Positions 10,530 through 20,966 of a stretch of 64,000 nucleotides of DNA are shown here, piece after piece. The stretch is from Ricordea florida (Eukaryota; Cnidaria; Anthozoa; Corallimorpharia; Ricordeidae). The position numbers were made by a program, and so were the translations under genes. The DNA is taken from assembly GCA_949710005.1 (NCBI GenBank), contig OX453287.1, forward strand, positions 10,030,805 through 10,094,804, read 5' to 3'. Within the stretch, counting starts at the first letter, position 1. Every line of letters starts with the position of its first letter. The notes beneath the pieces were generated by a model. The model saw only the letters and a program-made list of their open reading frames with translations. It was not told the DNA's origin and did not search any database.

Positions 10530-10551
10530 CTGTCACGGATTTCTGGCCATG
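10530..10551 (-). repeat. Right terminal inverted repeat of element D
   Basis: This is the inverted partner of 5105-5126. It lies only about 90 bases upstream of the chromodomain start codon, so it is probably within that gene's promoter. Confidence 0.8.
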
Positions 10552-13500
10552 TAGAGAAATTGCTCAATGCCACATACGTAAGTTCAAAACAACAGGTACC
10601 GATTACCTGCTTACATTGCAGCCCCAACCTGGTGGGCCTGCCTTGTCTGAGCAGTTGGGTGAGATCTTCGATTCCATGGTGCAAGAAATGACCAGTGGTA
10701 TGGCTAGCAATGATCTAGTGCGCTTTGTACTTTAAAGTCGCTCCTTAACATATCCAATTTCTTTACCGTTAATGCCTCAACACGAGCTCACGGCGAATCG
10801 AATCATGGGTGAAGTACAACGCGTCCTCCAATCGAATGAGGACGTGAATCTAGAGGATGGCATGCACGTTCATCTGGTCCACGTTGGTATGCCTCATGGC
10901 GGAAAAGGCTCCAGGAGAAAACGAAAGCATTATGGTTTTAAGCTGGACAGGTTTTTGGGAGCTAAGCAGAGCGTTATTCGCATCGCAAATAAGGACAACC
11001 TGTGTTTAGCCAGAGCACTTGCAACAGACATGGCTCGTCAAGAGAGACATCCTGAGTGGAACTCTATTCGCCAAGGACGTCAGCGTCAAACTGCTTTAGC
11101 TAAAGAGCTTCATCAGAAAGCGAACATTCCTGAAGGTCCCTGTGGTTTAGTTGAAGTCGAAACCTTTCAAGCGTCTATTCCAGATTATCAGATTGTTGTC
11201 CTGTCGGCCGAACATTTCAACGCGATTATATACGAGGGCCCCAAAAGAGACCAACAAATCTATCTGTACCATCACCACAATCACTTCGATATTATCAAAT
11301 CCATCTCAGCATTTCTCGGAAAAAGCTATTGGTGTCTGAAATGCAAAAAAGGGTATGACAAAAAGGAACAACATGTTTGCAGGAACGTATGCACGTGCTG
11401 TTACACAGAGGGATGTCAAGGGTTCAAGAACCGAGCACCATGGCGAGAATGCAGTAGCTGCCATAGAATATTCCGTGGTGATGCCTGTTATGAAAACCAT
11501 TGCCGTCCTAACAAGCAGGGTGAGTCGGTCTGCCAGAAATTTTACAAATGCCTCCAGTGTCAGAAAGTCCTGTCTAGCCACCGAAGAAAACCAGAAGACC
11601 ATCAATGCGGGGAAGTTAAGTGCCCTACCTGTCAAGAATTTGTAGATCCTAACCGTCATCTTTGTTACATTCAACCCATTCAATCAGAGAGTGAAAAATT
11701 AGAAAAGAGGAAGAAAAACCGAGGTCAAAAACGACAAAGAAGATCGGACGACTTACTTGACGATAGTGCAGTAGAAGAAGGAGAAGACGACGAACAAGAG
11801 GAAGGTGACGATGACGAACAAGAGTATCTCTTCTTTGACATCGAGTCTCGCCACTATGACGGCCGCCATATTGCCAATCTGTTGATTGTACAAAACCAAA
11901 ACGCCATCGTCATTGCGCATAACCTCAGAGGCTATGACGGCTTCCTCATTCTTGAATGGTTCTACAGTCAATTCCTGCTTCCAAAGCTGATCCTCAACGG
12001 TGCCAAAATCATGTCCATGGAGTTGGAATCTGCCACTATCAAGTTCCGAGACTCTCTCAACTTTCTTCCCATGCCACTCAAAGCCTTGCCCAAGACCTTT
12101 GGTTTGACCGAACTCAAGAAAGGCTACTTTCCACACTTCTTTAACCGACTAGAAACTCAAGATTACATTGGACCTGTCCCGCCCGTAGAAAACTATGATC
12201 CTAACAGTATGAGCAAGAGTGAAAGAGATGAATTCCTCGCTTGGCACCAAGAACTTCAAAATAGGAACCACGCCTTCGAATTCAGAAAAGAGATTATAGA
12301 ATACTGCCGAAGTGATGTCGACATTCTTCGCCGCTGTTGCTTGAAGTTCAAAGAACTCATGCAAGAAACCTGTGACCTAGACCCGTTCCTGCACTGCGTC
12401 ACCATAGCGTCAGCCTGCAACCGTGTCTTCCGACAACAGTTTTTACAGGAAGAAACTATTGGTCTCATACCGCCTCAATGGTACCAACCTGCCCGAAAGT
12501 ATTCTGTTCTGGCACTCAAATGGCTATCGTGGATTCACCATCAGACTGGCAACCATATTCTGCACGCACTTAACGGTGGTGAACAACGCATCAATGGTCA
12601 CTATGTTCATGGCTACGATCCAGAGCGCAGAATCATTTATGAGTTTATGGGCTGTTTGTGGCATGGTTGTAAGAAATGCTATCTCCCTGAGACGATCAAT
12701 CCCGTAAACGACACATCTATGGCAGACCTGAGGGAAGAGACCACGAGAAAAGTAGAAACATTCAAGAGGCTGGGGTACCAGGTGGAAGTGATGTGGGAGT
12801 GTGAGTTCCGTGAGCAGTTAGAAAGTAACGCAGAATTGACTCAATTTATTCAACAACTTACCTTTGACGCGCCACTCGAGCCACGAAATGCTTTCTTTGG
12901 TGGGCGAACAAATGCAGTGTGTTTGTACAAACAAGTCTCTACAGACGAGAAAATCCATTACGTGGATTTCACGTCACTCTACCCGTGGACGAACAAGTAT
13001 GGAACGTATCCCATTGGTCATCCAGAGATTTTAACCAGTGAAGCCTTGGTGAACCGCACCTCAGATGAATTCTATGGTCTTATAAAGTGTGACATGCTAC
13101 CGCCTTCATTCCTGTTTCATCCTGTCCTTCCGTACCGTGCTCAAGGCAAGCTAATGTTTCCTCTCTGCCGTACCTGTGCCGAAACACTACAGCAAACACC
13201 CTGTGAGCATACGGACGAACAGCGGCTGCTATCCGGCACCTGGTGCTCTATTGAGATCGAAAAAGCCCGGGAAGTTGGATACCGTGTAGTCCGCATGAAA
13301 GAGGTGTGGCATTTCCCGGAGAAATCGTCTCATCTGTTTTCAGGCTATATTGACACCTTTCTAAAAATCAAACAAGAGGCAAGCGGCTGGCCTTCCTGGT
13401 GTGATAGCGACAACAAGAAACATCAATACATCAGCGAATACCAGGATAAAGAAGGCATCGCACTAGACCCTACTAAAGTCAAGAAAAATCCTGGTCTACG

Positions 13501-14211
13501 TTCCCTCGCCAAACTGATGTTAAACTCGTTCTGGGGAAAGTTTTGTCAACGTGAAAATATGCCCCAGGTGGAGCTAGTGAAGGACCCTGAACGTACTTTC
13601 GTCTTCTGACTTGCCACTCTACACAAGTCAAGCACATTCAATTCGTCAATGAGGAGTGTATTGAAATGCACTACACGCATGGAGATGGATTCGTGACCCC
13701 CTCAGACAAAACCAATGTGGTCATTGCGGCCTTCACTACCGCCCAAGCACGACTCAAGCTCTATTCTGTTCTCGAACGTCTCCAACAACGGGTCCTGTAC
13801 TTTGATACAGACTCTGTCATTTTCACAAGCAAACCGGGTGATTGGGTGCCCCCTCTTGGCGACTACTTGGGCGAGCTCACCAATGAACTAGAGGATGACG
13901 ATTACATCACCACATTCGTCTCTGGTGGGCCCAAGAACTATGCGTACCAGACCAAGAACGGTAAAACAACCTGAAAGGTGAGAGGTTTCACCCTGAACTA
14001 CCGTGGCTCACAGAAGCTCAATTTCTCTACCATGTGTGCCCAGGTCTGTAACCCTCAAGAAGAACCCATCTCCCTGGAAAATCCACATTTCATCAAACGC
14101 GACTCTAAAGACAAGACCCTTGAAACTGTAAGTCTAACCAAACAATACAAGCTAGTTTATGACAAACGAGTGGCCCATGGACTTCACACCTTTCCCTATG
14201 GATACCGTTAA
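10552..14211 (+). pseudogene. B-family DNA polymerase of element C, main exon, decayed
   Basis: Downstream of element D the frame runs to a natural stop at 14209-14211, with a TAA at 10733, a frameshift near 13605 and a TGA at 13972. Counting from 10772, a possible papain/OTU-like unit has Cys near residue 77 (NLCLAR) and His near 147 (EHFNAII). Cys/His-rich zinc fingers span about 188-306. Exonuclease motifs follow: FFDIES near 354, HNLRGYD near 383 and YCRSDVD near 511. A VSR-like nuclease block (VHGYDPE, then FMGCLWHGC) lies near 612-635. Polymerase motifs are DFTSLYP near 731, KLMLNSFWGK near 914 and DTDS at about 13805. The gap between Exo I and Exo II looks some 60 residues short. This is the viral/organellar type-B polymerase family, often protein-primed. 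Confidence 0.85.
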
Positions 14212-15529
14212 TGAACCAGCGTGTTGTGGAGGCTCTGGATGGCTATAAAGGGAGGTTTGGAGGACCTCATCCGTCATTTTAATCTTACCATGGACTGGTT
14301 GTACTTTTCCTTGGTGCGTGGTTGTGCGAAATGCTGCATTCCCTATTCAAACAATAATCTGCGTAAGGCGTACCCTACGAACAGTGGTCGGTACTCCTCA
14401 AACATGTAGAACCTATACACTGGGGACGGTTATTGAGCTTTTACAGCTACATGAATTACAGCCACGCCCCTTGGAGAGAGCAATACACCTTTCATTGCAA
14501 GCTTCGAACCTTGTATCCAAGTATGATGGTTGTGAAAATGATTGTCGCCCTCTCAGAGATGAATCTCGAGCTACACCAAAGATACTACTGTAAGGTTCTT
14601 TTTACTTCCCTGCCGATTTAAAACGCGATTTACATCAGTAACGTGCTTCTACTTCCAACCATTAGCTCTGAGGTTTATGCAACATGGCTTCAAGACCTTA
14701 AGTTCTTTCATTTTTGGATCAAACCTCGAAGTTTATGTAGAGTAGATCATGAAATAATTGTCTCACTCTTTTTCTTCCAGAGGCAAACCTTGTTAAACTT
14801 TCATAATTGATGGTTCTACTGAGTTCACTCGTTATTTAGTTTGTATTTTATCTCGGGAGCATTGCTGGTGCCCCAAGAGTGTATGTAGCACATTTCATTC
14901 GTACTAAGAGTTAAATTTCTACACATACACTGATCAAACAGTACCACAGTCAGTACAGTTCTGTATTGTTCAATAGCTTGCATGCATGTTTTCACCCACA
15001 TATGAAAAAGTTAGAAACACACTGTAAAGTAAAAGAAACAACTTAAAACCACAACACAAAACTGTTCAAAAGCTTTACAAAGAATCAGTGGCCACACTGA
15101 ACAAGCACACTGTATAAGTGGTTTGATCCACAGATGAGAAATGATCAAAGAATAAGAACTAGTTGAAGATGCCTTGAGATGCACTGAACAACCAAATTTA
15201 AAATGAAAACATCAGCCTGAGCAATATTCCCTCCCTTAATGCTTTGAATAAATACATGATTGCTCTAAACCCGGCTTCAATGCTTATAGTCAATTTCATC
15301 TCAAAATAAACCAAATGCAGCTGTTAAGCCCACAGTGTCTGTGAAAAATACCACCATACTTTCACCAGTTACATATCTTTCATTTAGTTTAGTTAGCTTT
15401 TTTTTTGGAAGAGTCCTAAATTTAGTATGAATAGCAGAGGTTGGGTTACATTCATTTCAACTTTCCATTACCAAACAAAAAAAGTGTGTTAAAAAGACAT
15501 TTTGAAGTTAAGTATGCTAACACTTCTCC
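14212..15529. other. 3' non-coding part of element C
   Basis: No reading frame here has recognisable content. The short open frames at 14221-14621 overlap one another and look like chance. This stretch follows the polymerase stop and probably includes its 3' untranslated region. Confidence 0.4.
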
Positions 15530-16005
15530 ATCTTTTTTTTACGAGTTGGAATATATTGCTCTTTTATTCCAAAGCACGTTCCTATACAAAGTTCATTCTT
15601 ACCATCTCGTATTAAAACAAGCCTTTTTTTTTTCATCCGAGAAACCGACTCTCATTATTGTGAATTTGAGGAGCAATGCTCCATCTTTTGCGAGTAGGAA
15701 CTAGATTGCTCTCTTAATTCCAGAGCACGTTCCTATACAAAGTTCATTCTTACCATCTCGTATTAAAACAAGCCTTTTTTTTCATCCGAGAAACCGACTC
15801 TCATTATTGTGAATTTGAGGAGCAATGCTCCAACTTTTTTGCGAGTAGGAATAGATTGCTCTCTTAATTCCAGAGCACGTTCCTATACAAAGTTCATTCT
15901 TACCAACTCGTAGTAAAACATGCCTCTCTGTTTTCGTCCGAGAAACCGACTCTCGTTATTGTGAATTTGAGGAGCAATGCTCCATCGTGAGCGAGCAGGA
16001 TAGTT
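15530..16005. repeat. 150-bp tandem repeat, three copies, in element C
   Basis: The word ATTGCTC recurs at 15555, 15705 and 15855. Each is followed by a CAAAGCACG/CAGAGCACG type segment, then CTTACCATCTCGT, AACAAGCC, a T run, CCGAGAAACCGACTC and GAGGAGCAATGCTCC. The period is 150 bases. Copies differ mainly in T-run length. Each unit contains the short palindrome GGAGCAATGCTCC. Confidence 0.85.
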
Positions 16006-16238
16006 TGTACTAAAAAAAAGAAGAAATTGTCACTGTTGTAAACAATTTAGAAAAGCACCTCCGAGTTTCTGCCGTAAGGTGAAACTGCTTTCAAAGAGCA
16101 AGTTTAAATTGCTCCAAGCATATACGCAGTGCTGATAACAGAAATTAAAACTAGATGAAACAAGATTTGTTTTGGCTTGAAACAACCTTTTCTATTGCAA
16201 TTGCAGAAAAAGGTTTACACAGTTGCACAGTGTGTTCA

Positions 16239-16360
16239 GTTTTTGTCGACCTTGGTTGACCTTTATGCAAGATCACCCGATCGGAGTTATCCAATGATCG
16301 TTGACCGTAAGCGTTTGCTGAGTTCAGCGAAAAGTCAATTAACCTTTCACTGATGCTATA
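16239..16360 (-). repeat. Right terminal inverted repeat of element C
   Basis: This is the inverted partner of 3987-4108. It ends in GATGCTATA. The base after it (GGTAAC) does not repeat the left flank (TCTCTC), so only TATA or TA within the repeat can serve as the target duplication. Confidence 0.8.
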
Positions 16361-17320
16361 GGTAACAAAACAAAGCAATATAATCCGGTAAAAAAAATGC
16401 ACCAATGATTGTTCACTGTTCCCACGCTGTTTGTTGACAGGTTTATTATTAGTTTTTGTTGGACCTGATTCGGCCTGTTTTGCTTCACAACCGCTAATTA
16501 AATCGCCGGTAAAAGACTGGAAGTGCTCAGCGCTTAGATCTTCGACACTTAAACCGAAATTTTAAACACGTTGTTCGTTTTATTTCAATACCTCTTTTCA
16601 AATCTGTCTTTTAATATCGAATAATTTCCCTGAGGACCACAACCATTTTTATTGAGAACACGCAAATTCAATACTTCTTTTCAAATACGTTTCTCCTTTA
16701 TGTCAAATAATTTCCTTGATGACCACAGCTTCTTTTAAACAATTAGTCCATGATCATTTCATCATATATTTCTGGATGTTGGCTTGCTAAAGAAATGGGA
16801 TCTCAACCCTCTTAATGTGAATACGACACCGTTAAACGGTATCGCCGACAGCGCTCGTGAACATGTTCATGTGTTCTGTTCAAAGTTACTGCTATCCGCA
16901 CAGAATGTAAGTTATAACTCCTTACTAGGATTGCATTGCTTTCATAGGTGCTTTTACAACATAAACAATAGGACAGGATTCTTGGTACTATCACTTTGAA
17001 TCGCATTGGTGAGCCAAAATATATCCACCACCTGCAAATAAGCTTAACGTCTCTGTTCATTTTCTCTTGAGAACATGACAAGTCCAGGCACGTTTTGTTT
17101 TAAATAAAAACTACTGCATCCGATTCACATACTATTCACATATTGCACATGTGAAGCCATGTACTTGAAAAGAGGTGTATCTTGCGTCACTACAATTACT
17201 CTTTTCATTACTCGACAACTCTTGTTGTCTTTCATCGTAATGTGTCTAAAAGCTTGTTAATAGTGTTCTCTATGATTTACGCCTTAAACAAAAGGGTGTG
17301 TTAATCCTTCATGCAAATTC
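16361..17320. other. Unassigned DNA between element C and the LINE
   Basis: I see no coding sequence, RNA gene or repeat here. Short open frames at 16784-17081 overlap on both strands and lack content. Confidence 0.4.
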
Positions 17321-17335
17321 AAGTACCCGCAAGCA
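17321..17335 (+). repeat. Target site duplication of LINE, left copy
   Basis: AAGTACCCGCAAGCA occurs here and again at 37729-37743, directly after the poly-A tail. A 15-bp direct repeat flanking a poly-A-tailed element is the mark of target-primed reverse transcription. Confidence 0.85.
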
Positions 17336-17471
17336 TGAGAGCATGCGCGAGGCCGCCCGAGGTGGACGTGTTGTGTGAAGAGGGATAATAATCCTTCTCC
17401 AAATTCTTCCAACCGTGATATAAAGTTATCTTATCTAATATGAAATGATAAGTTGAATGTTCTAGAAGTAT

Positions 17472-18356
17472 ATGTCGACCAAAGGGCGTAAAAACAAACG
17501 TGGTGACAGAGGTTCGCTTGAAGAGGGAGACCTCAACGACGCCAAAAGACCCAACATGGCCGCTAGCGGGGACAAGGAAACACTCGAAGGAACCGAAAAT
17601 CCACCTCCCGAGCCTAGTTTGGCCGAAATTAAGGAGATGCTAGTGGAAATACAAACGTCAGTAGTGAGTATTTTAAAGGAAAACCAAATATTCAAAGAAG
17701 AACTTGTGCAGCTGAAGTCAGCGTTTCAAGCTCAACAACGTGATTTAAACAAGATGAAAGCTTCATTGGAAGCCACAACGAAGGAAAACCGTGCGCTTAG
17801 AGAAGAACTTGCGTCTACGAAGAAGAAATTGAACAACGAAAGTGAAGAGACGGAGCGCTTAAGCGAAGAGCTGGATAATTTGGAACAGTATACCCGAAAA
17901 AACTCGCTAGAAATTCACGGCATCCCAGAAGATGCCTACACATCTACGGAATATGTGGTTATAAAACTTGGAGAAACCTTAAACGTACCAATTGAGCCGG
18001 AGGACATCGAAATTTCCCACAAACTCAATACTCGGAATAAGCCTATCATTGTAAAATTTGTGAGCCATAAAGTTAAGTCCAAACTTTATAAAAGCCGAAT
18101 AATGTTAAAACGTGTCAATGCTTCGGATGTTTTCCCTTCCAGAAGCTACGCCGCCGCTGTCGATCGTAAGCCCCGTATATTTATAAACGAGAATCTCACT
18201 GCTTACCGACGGAGTATCATCAAGAAAGCGAACAGCATGAGAAAGGATGAATTGATTCAAAGCGTTTGGACACTAGATGGAAAAGTTTATGTTAAAACAT
18301 CGCCGGACGGATCACCGGTAAGGATTTATTGTTTGGAGGATTTAGATAACTTATAA
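17472..18356 (+). CDS. LINE ORF1, coiled-coil RNA-binding protein
   Basis: The 294-residue frame is intact. The N-terminus is basic (KGRKNKRGDRG). A coiled coil spans about residues 50-150 with leucine heptads. Then comes LEQYTRKNSLEIHGIPE near 140-157, which opens an RRM-like fold seen in L1-type ORF1 proteins, followed by a basic C-terminal part (RKPRIFINENLTAYRR). Such proteins trimerise, coat the LINE RNA and act as chaperones (family knowledge). The paralogue in the second LINE (42358-43233) shares the same layout. The start is the first ATG after the left target duplication in this frame. Confidence 0.85.
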   Translation: MSTKGRKNKRGDRGSLEEGDLNDAKRPNMAASGDKETLEGTENPPPEPSLAEIKEMLVEIQTSVVSILKENQIFKEELVQLKSAFQAQQRDLNKMKASLEATTKENRALREELASTKKKLNNESEETERLSEELDNLEQYTRKNSLEIHGIPEDAYTSTEYVVIKLGETLNVPIEPEDIEISHKLNTRNKPIIVKFVSHKVKSKLYKSRIMLKRVNASDVFPSRSYAAAVDRKPRIFINENLTAYRRSIIKKANSMRKDELIQSVWTLDGKVYVKTSPDGSPVRIYCLEDLDNL

Positions 18357-18584
18357 AGTTTTTAAGATCTGTGCAAACATGCTAGTTTAGGAGAGGGATT
18401 TGTTATTGAAAAGGGACAGAGGGACACTCTTACCTTAACTTAAATTTAGGTTTTTTGCTTTTTTTTTTTTCTATACCATTATTATTTTCGATCTTGTTTT
18501 TCTGAGCTTTATTATTTTTATTCAAAAACGTAGGTGTTAAGTGTAGTTGTTTTTCAAGCTTTGTTTTCTGTACAGGTAGTTACC

Positions 18585-19563
18585 ATGAATAATTCAAGAA
18601 ATCAAAAATGTATAATAGTATCACTAAATGTGCGTGGCATTAGGGATCAGGTAAAGAGGAGGAGCATATTCTCGTATCTAAAAGACCAAAAGGCTTCTTT
18701 TTACTTTCTCCAAGAAACTTTTTCAGAAGCAAGTGATGAAACCATATGGAAAAAAGAGTGGGGAGGGAACATTATTTTTTCGCATGGTAGTCGGCAAAGC
18801 AGAGGTGTCTGTATTTTAATTGATCCATCACTGAATCAGAAATTGGAGCATTCCTTTACTGATAATTCTGGTCGAGTAGTGCTAATAACATTGAATTTCA
18901 ATTGTTTAAAATTGTCACTCTGTAATGTATATGCCCCTAATAACCAAAGTGAACAATTGCTATTTATCCAAGAACTTAATAATTGTCTGATTGATCAATC
19001 AGAGGTGACGATGCTAATTATAGGCGGTGATTGGAACTGTACCCTAACAAAGAAAGACAAAAAAGGTGGATTAGCATGGAAACCAACGAATTTTAGAAAC
19101 TGTATTTTAATTACCATGGACATGCTTGACCTTGTTGACATACAAAGAGAACGACACCCTAACGTGAATAAATTCTCCTATTTTTCGAAGGCCTTAAAGT
19201 TGAAATCAAGAATCGACTTCTTTCTTTTGGCCAAGGAGTTGAAAAAATATGTCTCAAAAGTAGACATCCAGACATCAATAGCTCCAGACCACAACTTAAT
19301 TTACCTGTCGCTTAATTTGCCTCAAGAAACCTCCAGAGGCCCTGGCTTCTGGAAATTTAATAATACCTTACTAGAGGATAATAAATATGTCGAAAAAATT
19401 AAAAGAATATATCCGCAGTTACGCGAGAGATATAAAACCGTTGTTGATAAACAAATGTTATGGGAACTTCTAAAGATGGAAATCAGATCTATAACTATCT
19501 CCTATACTAAAGGTAAACGCAAATTGCTTAACAAACGTGAACTGGAAATCAAGGAAATGCTAG
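18585..19563 (+). pseudogene. LINE ORF2 N-terminal part: AP-type endonuclease
   Basis: From the ATG at 18585 the frame encodes an exonuclease-endonuclease-phosphatase domain: SLNVRGI, FLQETF, NVYAPNN, GGDWNC, DFFL and SIAPDHNLI in order. Those are the usual Asn, Glu, Tyr, Asp-Asn, Asp and Asp-His positions of the fold. The domain nicks the target DNA (family knowledge). The frame is cut at 19564 by the Polinton-like element. It resumes in phase at 34702, so ORF2 was open at this point when the insertion happened. An open frame reaches back to 18534. Confidence 0.85.
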
Positions 19564-19779
19564 AGTAGTATGTTACAGTAAAAATAAGTAGAATTTAATT
19601 TTTATTTATTGAAGATTGAATTTAATTTTTATTTTATTGTAGGGAGGTTTTAATTTTTATTTTATTCCTTTATTGAAGGTTGGTTTTAATTTTTTTATTA
19701 AATTTTATGTATGGATTTTCGAATAAAAAAATGAATTATGGCTTAAAGATTTCCAAGAAAATTATTAAATATGGAACAA
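19564..19779 (+). repeat. Left terminal inverted repeat of copy B
   Basis: This pairs with 34481-34696. It covers the 5' untranslated region, start codon and first three codons (ATGGAACAA) of the terminal gene. It contains TTAAAGATTTCC about 30 bases before the start. Confidence 0.9.
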
Positions 19780-20217
19780 TTAAATAGTTTATATTTTCAT
19801 CAATTAAAAAATATTGCAAAAGAGTTGAAAATTAAAGGACGAACAAAAATGAATAAAGAAGATTTAATTAAAGGTATTTCAAAATTTTCAGAGGATGAAA
19901 TTATTAATATAATTAAAAAAGATTCTATCAATAATAATTATTTTTGTATTCATAGAAAGTGTAAATACTATTGTAAAGAGTGTTGCGGATCGCAATTATG
20001 TATACACAATAAAATTAAATATTGTTGTAAAGAATGTAAAGGATCAAAATTTTGTATACACAACATACAGAAAACACATTGTAAAGAATGTGGAGGGTCT
20101 CAAATATGTGAACACGATAGACAGAAAACACATTGTAAAGATTGCGGAGGGTCTCAAATATGTGAACATAAAAAACAAAAAGCCCATTGTAAAGATTGTC
20201 GAATAAAAAAAAAATGA
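19771..20217 (+). CDS. SAP-like plus Cys/His repeat protein
   Basis: The 148-residue protein opens with a SAP-like domain at residues 3-42 (LKNIAKELKIKGRTKMNKED). From residue 60 to the end there are five repeats of about 18 residues with the pattern CxH-x5-7-C-K-[ED]-C-x-GS, for example ICEHDRQKTHCKDCGGSQ. The repeats resemble Cys/His repeat proteins of algae and giant viruses, as I recall. DNA and zinc binding are inferred. The start codon lies inside the terminal repeat, so this gene and the polymerase at the other end share one promoter sequence. The copy A homologue is frameshifted. Confidence 0.8.
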   Translation: MEQLNSLYFHQLKNIAKELKIKGRTKMNKEDLIKGISKFSEDEIINIIKKDSINNNYFCIHRKCKYYCKECCGSQLCIHNKIKYCCKECKGSKFCIHNIQKTHCKECGGSQICEHDRQKTHCKDCGGSQICEHKKQKAHCKDCRIKKK

Positions 20218-20256
20218 ATTATAGTTTAAAGATATAAATATAAAATAAAAAAAAGT

Positions 20257-20922
20257 ATGAAACCAATAACGTTAATGGAATATAATGAAAATAGAATTCT
20301 TGATTTTGAGTATTTTAATGAGAAAGAACTGGGTTTTTATGATTTTATAGAGTCAATCAAGAAAGATTTGTTAAAAAAGATATCAAAAAATCGTTGTTTT
20401 ATTTATGAAGAAAAAAGCTATATAAATTTTGGAGTTGATTATTATAATAAATATGATGATGATGATGAAATAGTTATTGATTATTACGCTGATATAAATT
20501 TTGGTGTGAAGGGTATATGTGTTGATAAGTTTGTAAAAGATTTATTAAATTGTGCTAATGAAGATTATAAAGAATGGGTAAAAGAATATGTTGATGAAAA
20601 TGTTGGAGGTTTTTATCATTATGTTAATGAGGATTTTGTTCGTTTGGATGGTTATAATGAATTTTATGGTAGGGTTGATGGATATGAAGGTTATTATGAT
20701 GAGGAATGTAATATTAATAAGTTTGATAACAATTTTATTATTGAATCAATTGTAGTCATAGCACACACAAATCCATATAAGATAATTCATAAAAAGAAAT
20801 TCTACAAAGACTTGTATTATAATGATTTAATGCCTATAACATGGCACCCATCAAGATTTTAAGATTGGTGTGTTGATATTGAGGAGTTAAAGTTTTTGAG
20901 AAAGTTATGGGGAGAAAATTAA
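20257..20922 (+). pseudogene. WHPxR-family protein, in-frame stop near the C-terminus
   Basis: The frame from 20257 encodes 201 residues to a TAA at 20860-20862, immediately after WHPSRF. It then stays open for another 19 codons reading DWCVDIEELKFL to a TAA at 20920-20922. The copy A relatives continue through this point, so the stop is a late nonsense mutation or a tolerated truncation. The protein is very acidic. The central part carries an extra Tyr/Asp/Gly-rich stretch not seen in the copy A proteins. The function is unknown. Confidence 0.65.
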
Positions 20923-20966
20923 GTTATATAACGCTTATATGTGTTACATAACAAAATATATAAAAT

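Larger units (their letters stand above)
5105..10551 (+). mobile_element. Element D: RAG1-like transposase plus chromodomain gene, nested in element C
   Basis: A perfect 22-bp inverted repeat (5105-5126 and 10530-10551, outer end CATGGCCAGA, inner end GTGACAG) encloses 5.4 kb. It falls inside the polymerase coding exon of element C. CATG at each outer edge is palindromic and is best read as a 4-bp target duplication around an 18-bp terminal repeat. The two genes inside, a transposase on plus and a chromodomain protein on minus, run tail-to-tail. That matches the layout of the RAG1/RAG2-type transposon. No other gene is evident inside. Confidence 0.75.
3987..16360 (+). mobile_element. Element C: PolB-bearing element with 122-bp terminal inverted repeats
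   Basis: Two near-identical inverted segments (3987-4108 and 16239-16360, about four mismatches in 122) bound a 12.4 kb block. Its own gene is a spliced B-family DNA polymerase, 4243-14211. The outermost bases read TATAGCATCAG and CTGATGCTATA, so TATA (or TA) could be a palindromic target duplication and GCATCAG the true end. Apart from the nested element D, I find no integrase, capsid or ATPase gene. How it moves is unknown. The alternative is a chance pair of short dispersed repeats, which is less likely because they frame the polymerase gene and its promoter. Confidence 0.6.

Noticed and set aside
11306..12468. Several minus-strand open frames over the polymerase
   Set aside because: They are shadows of the PolB coding frame and show no domain.
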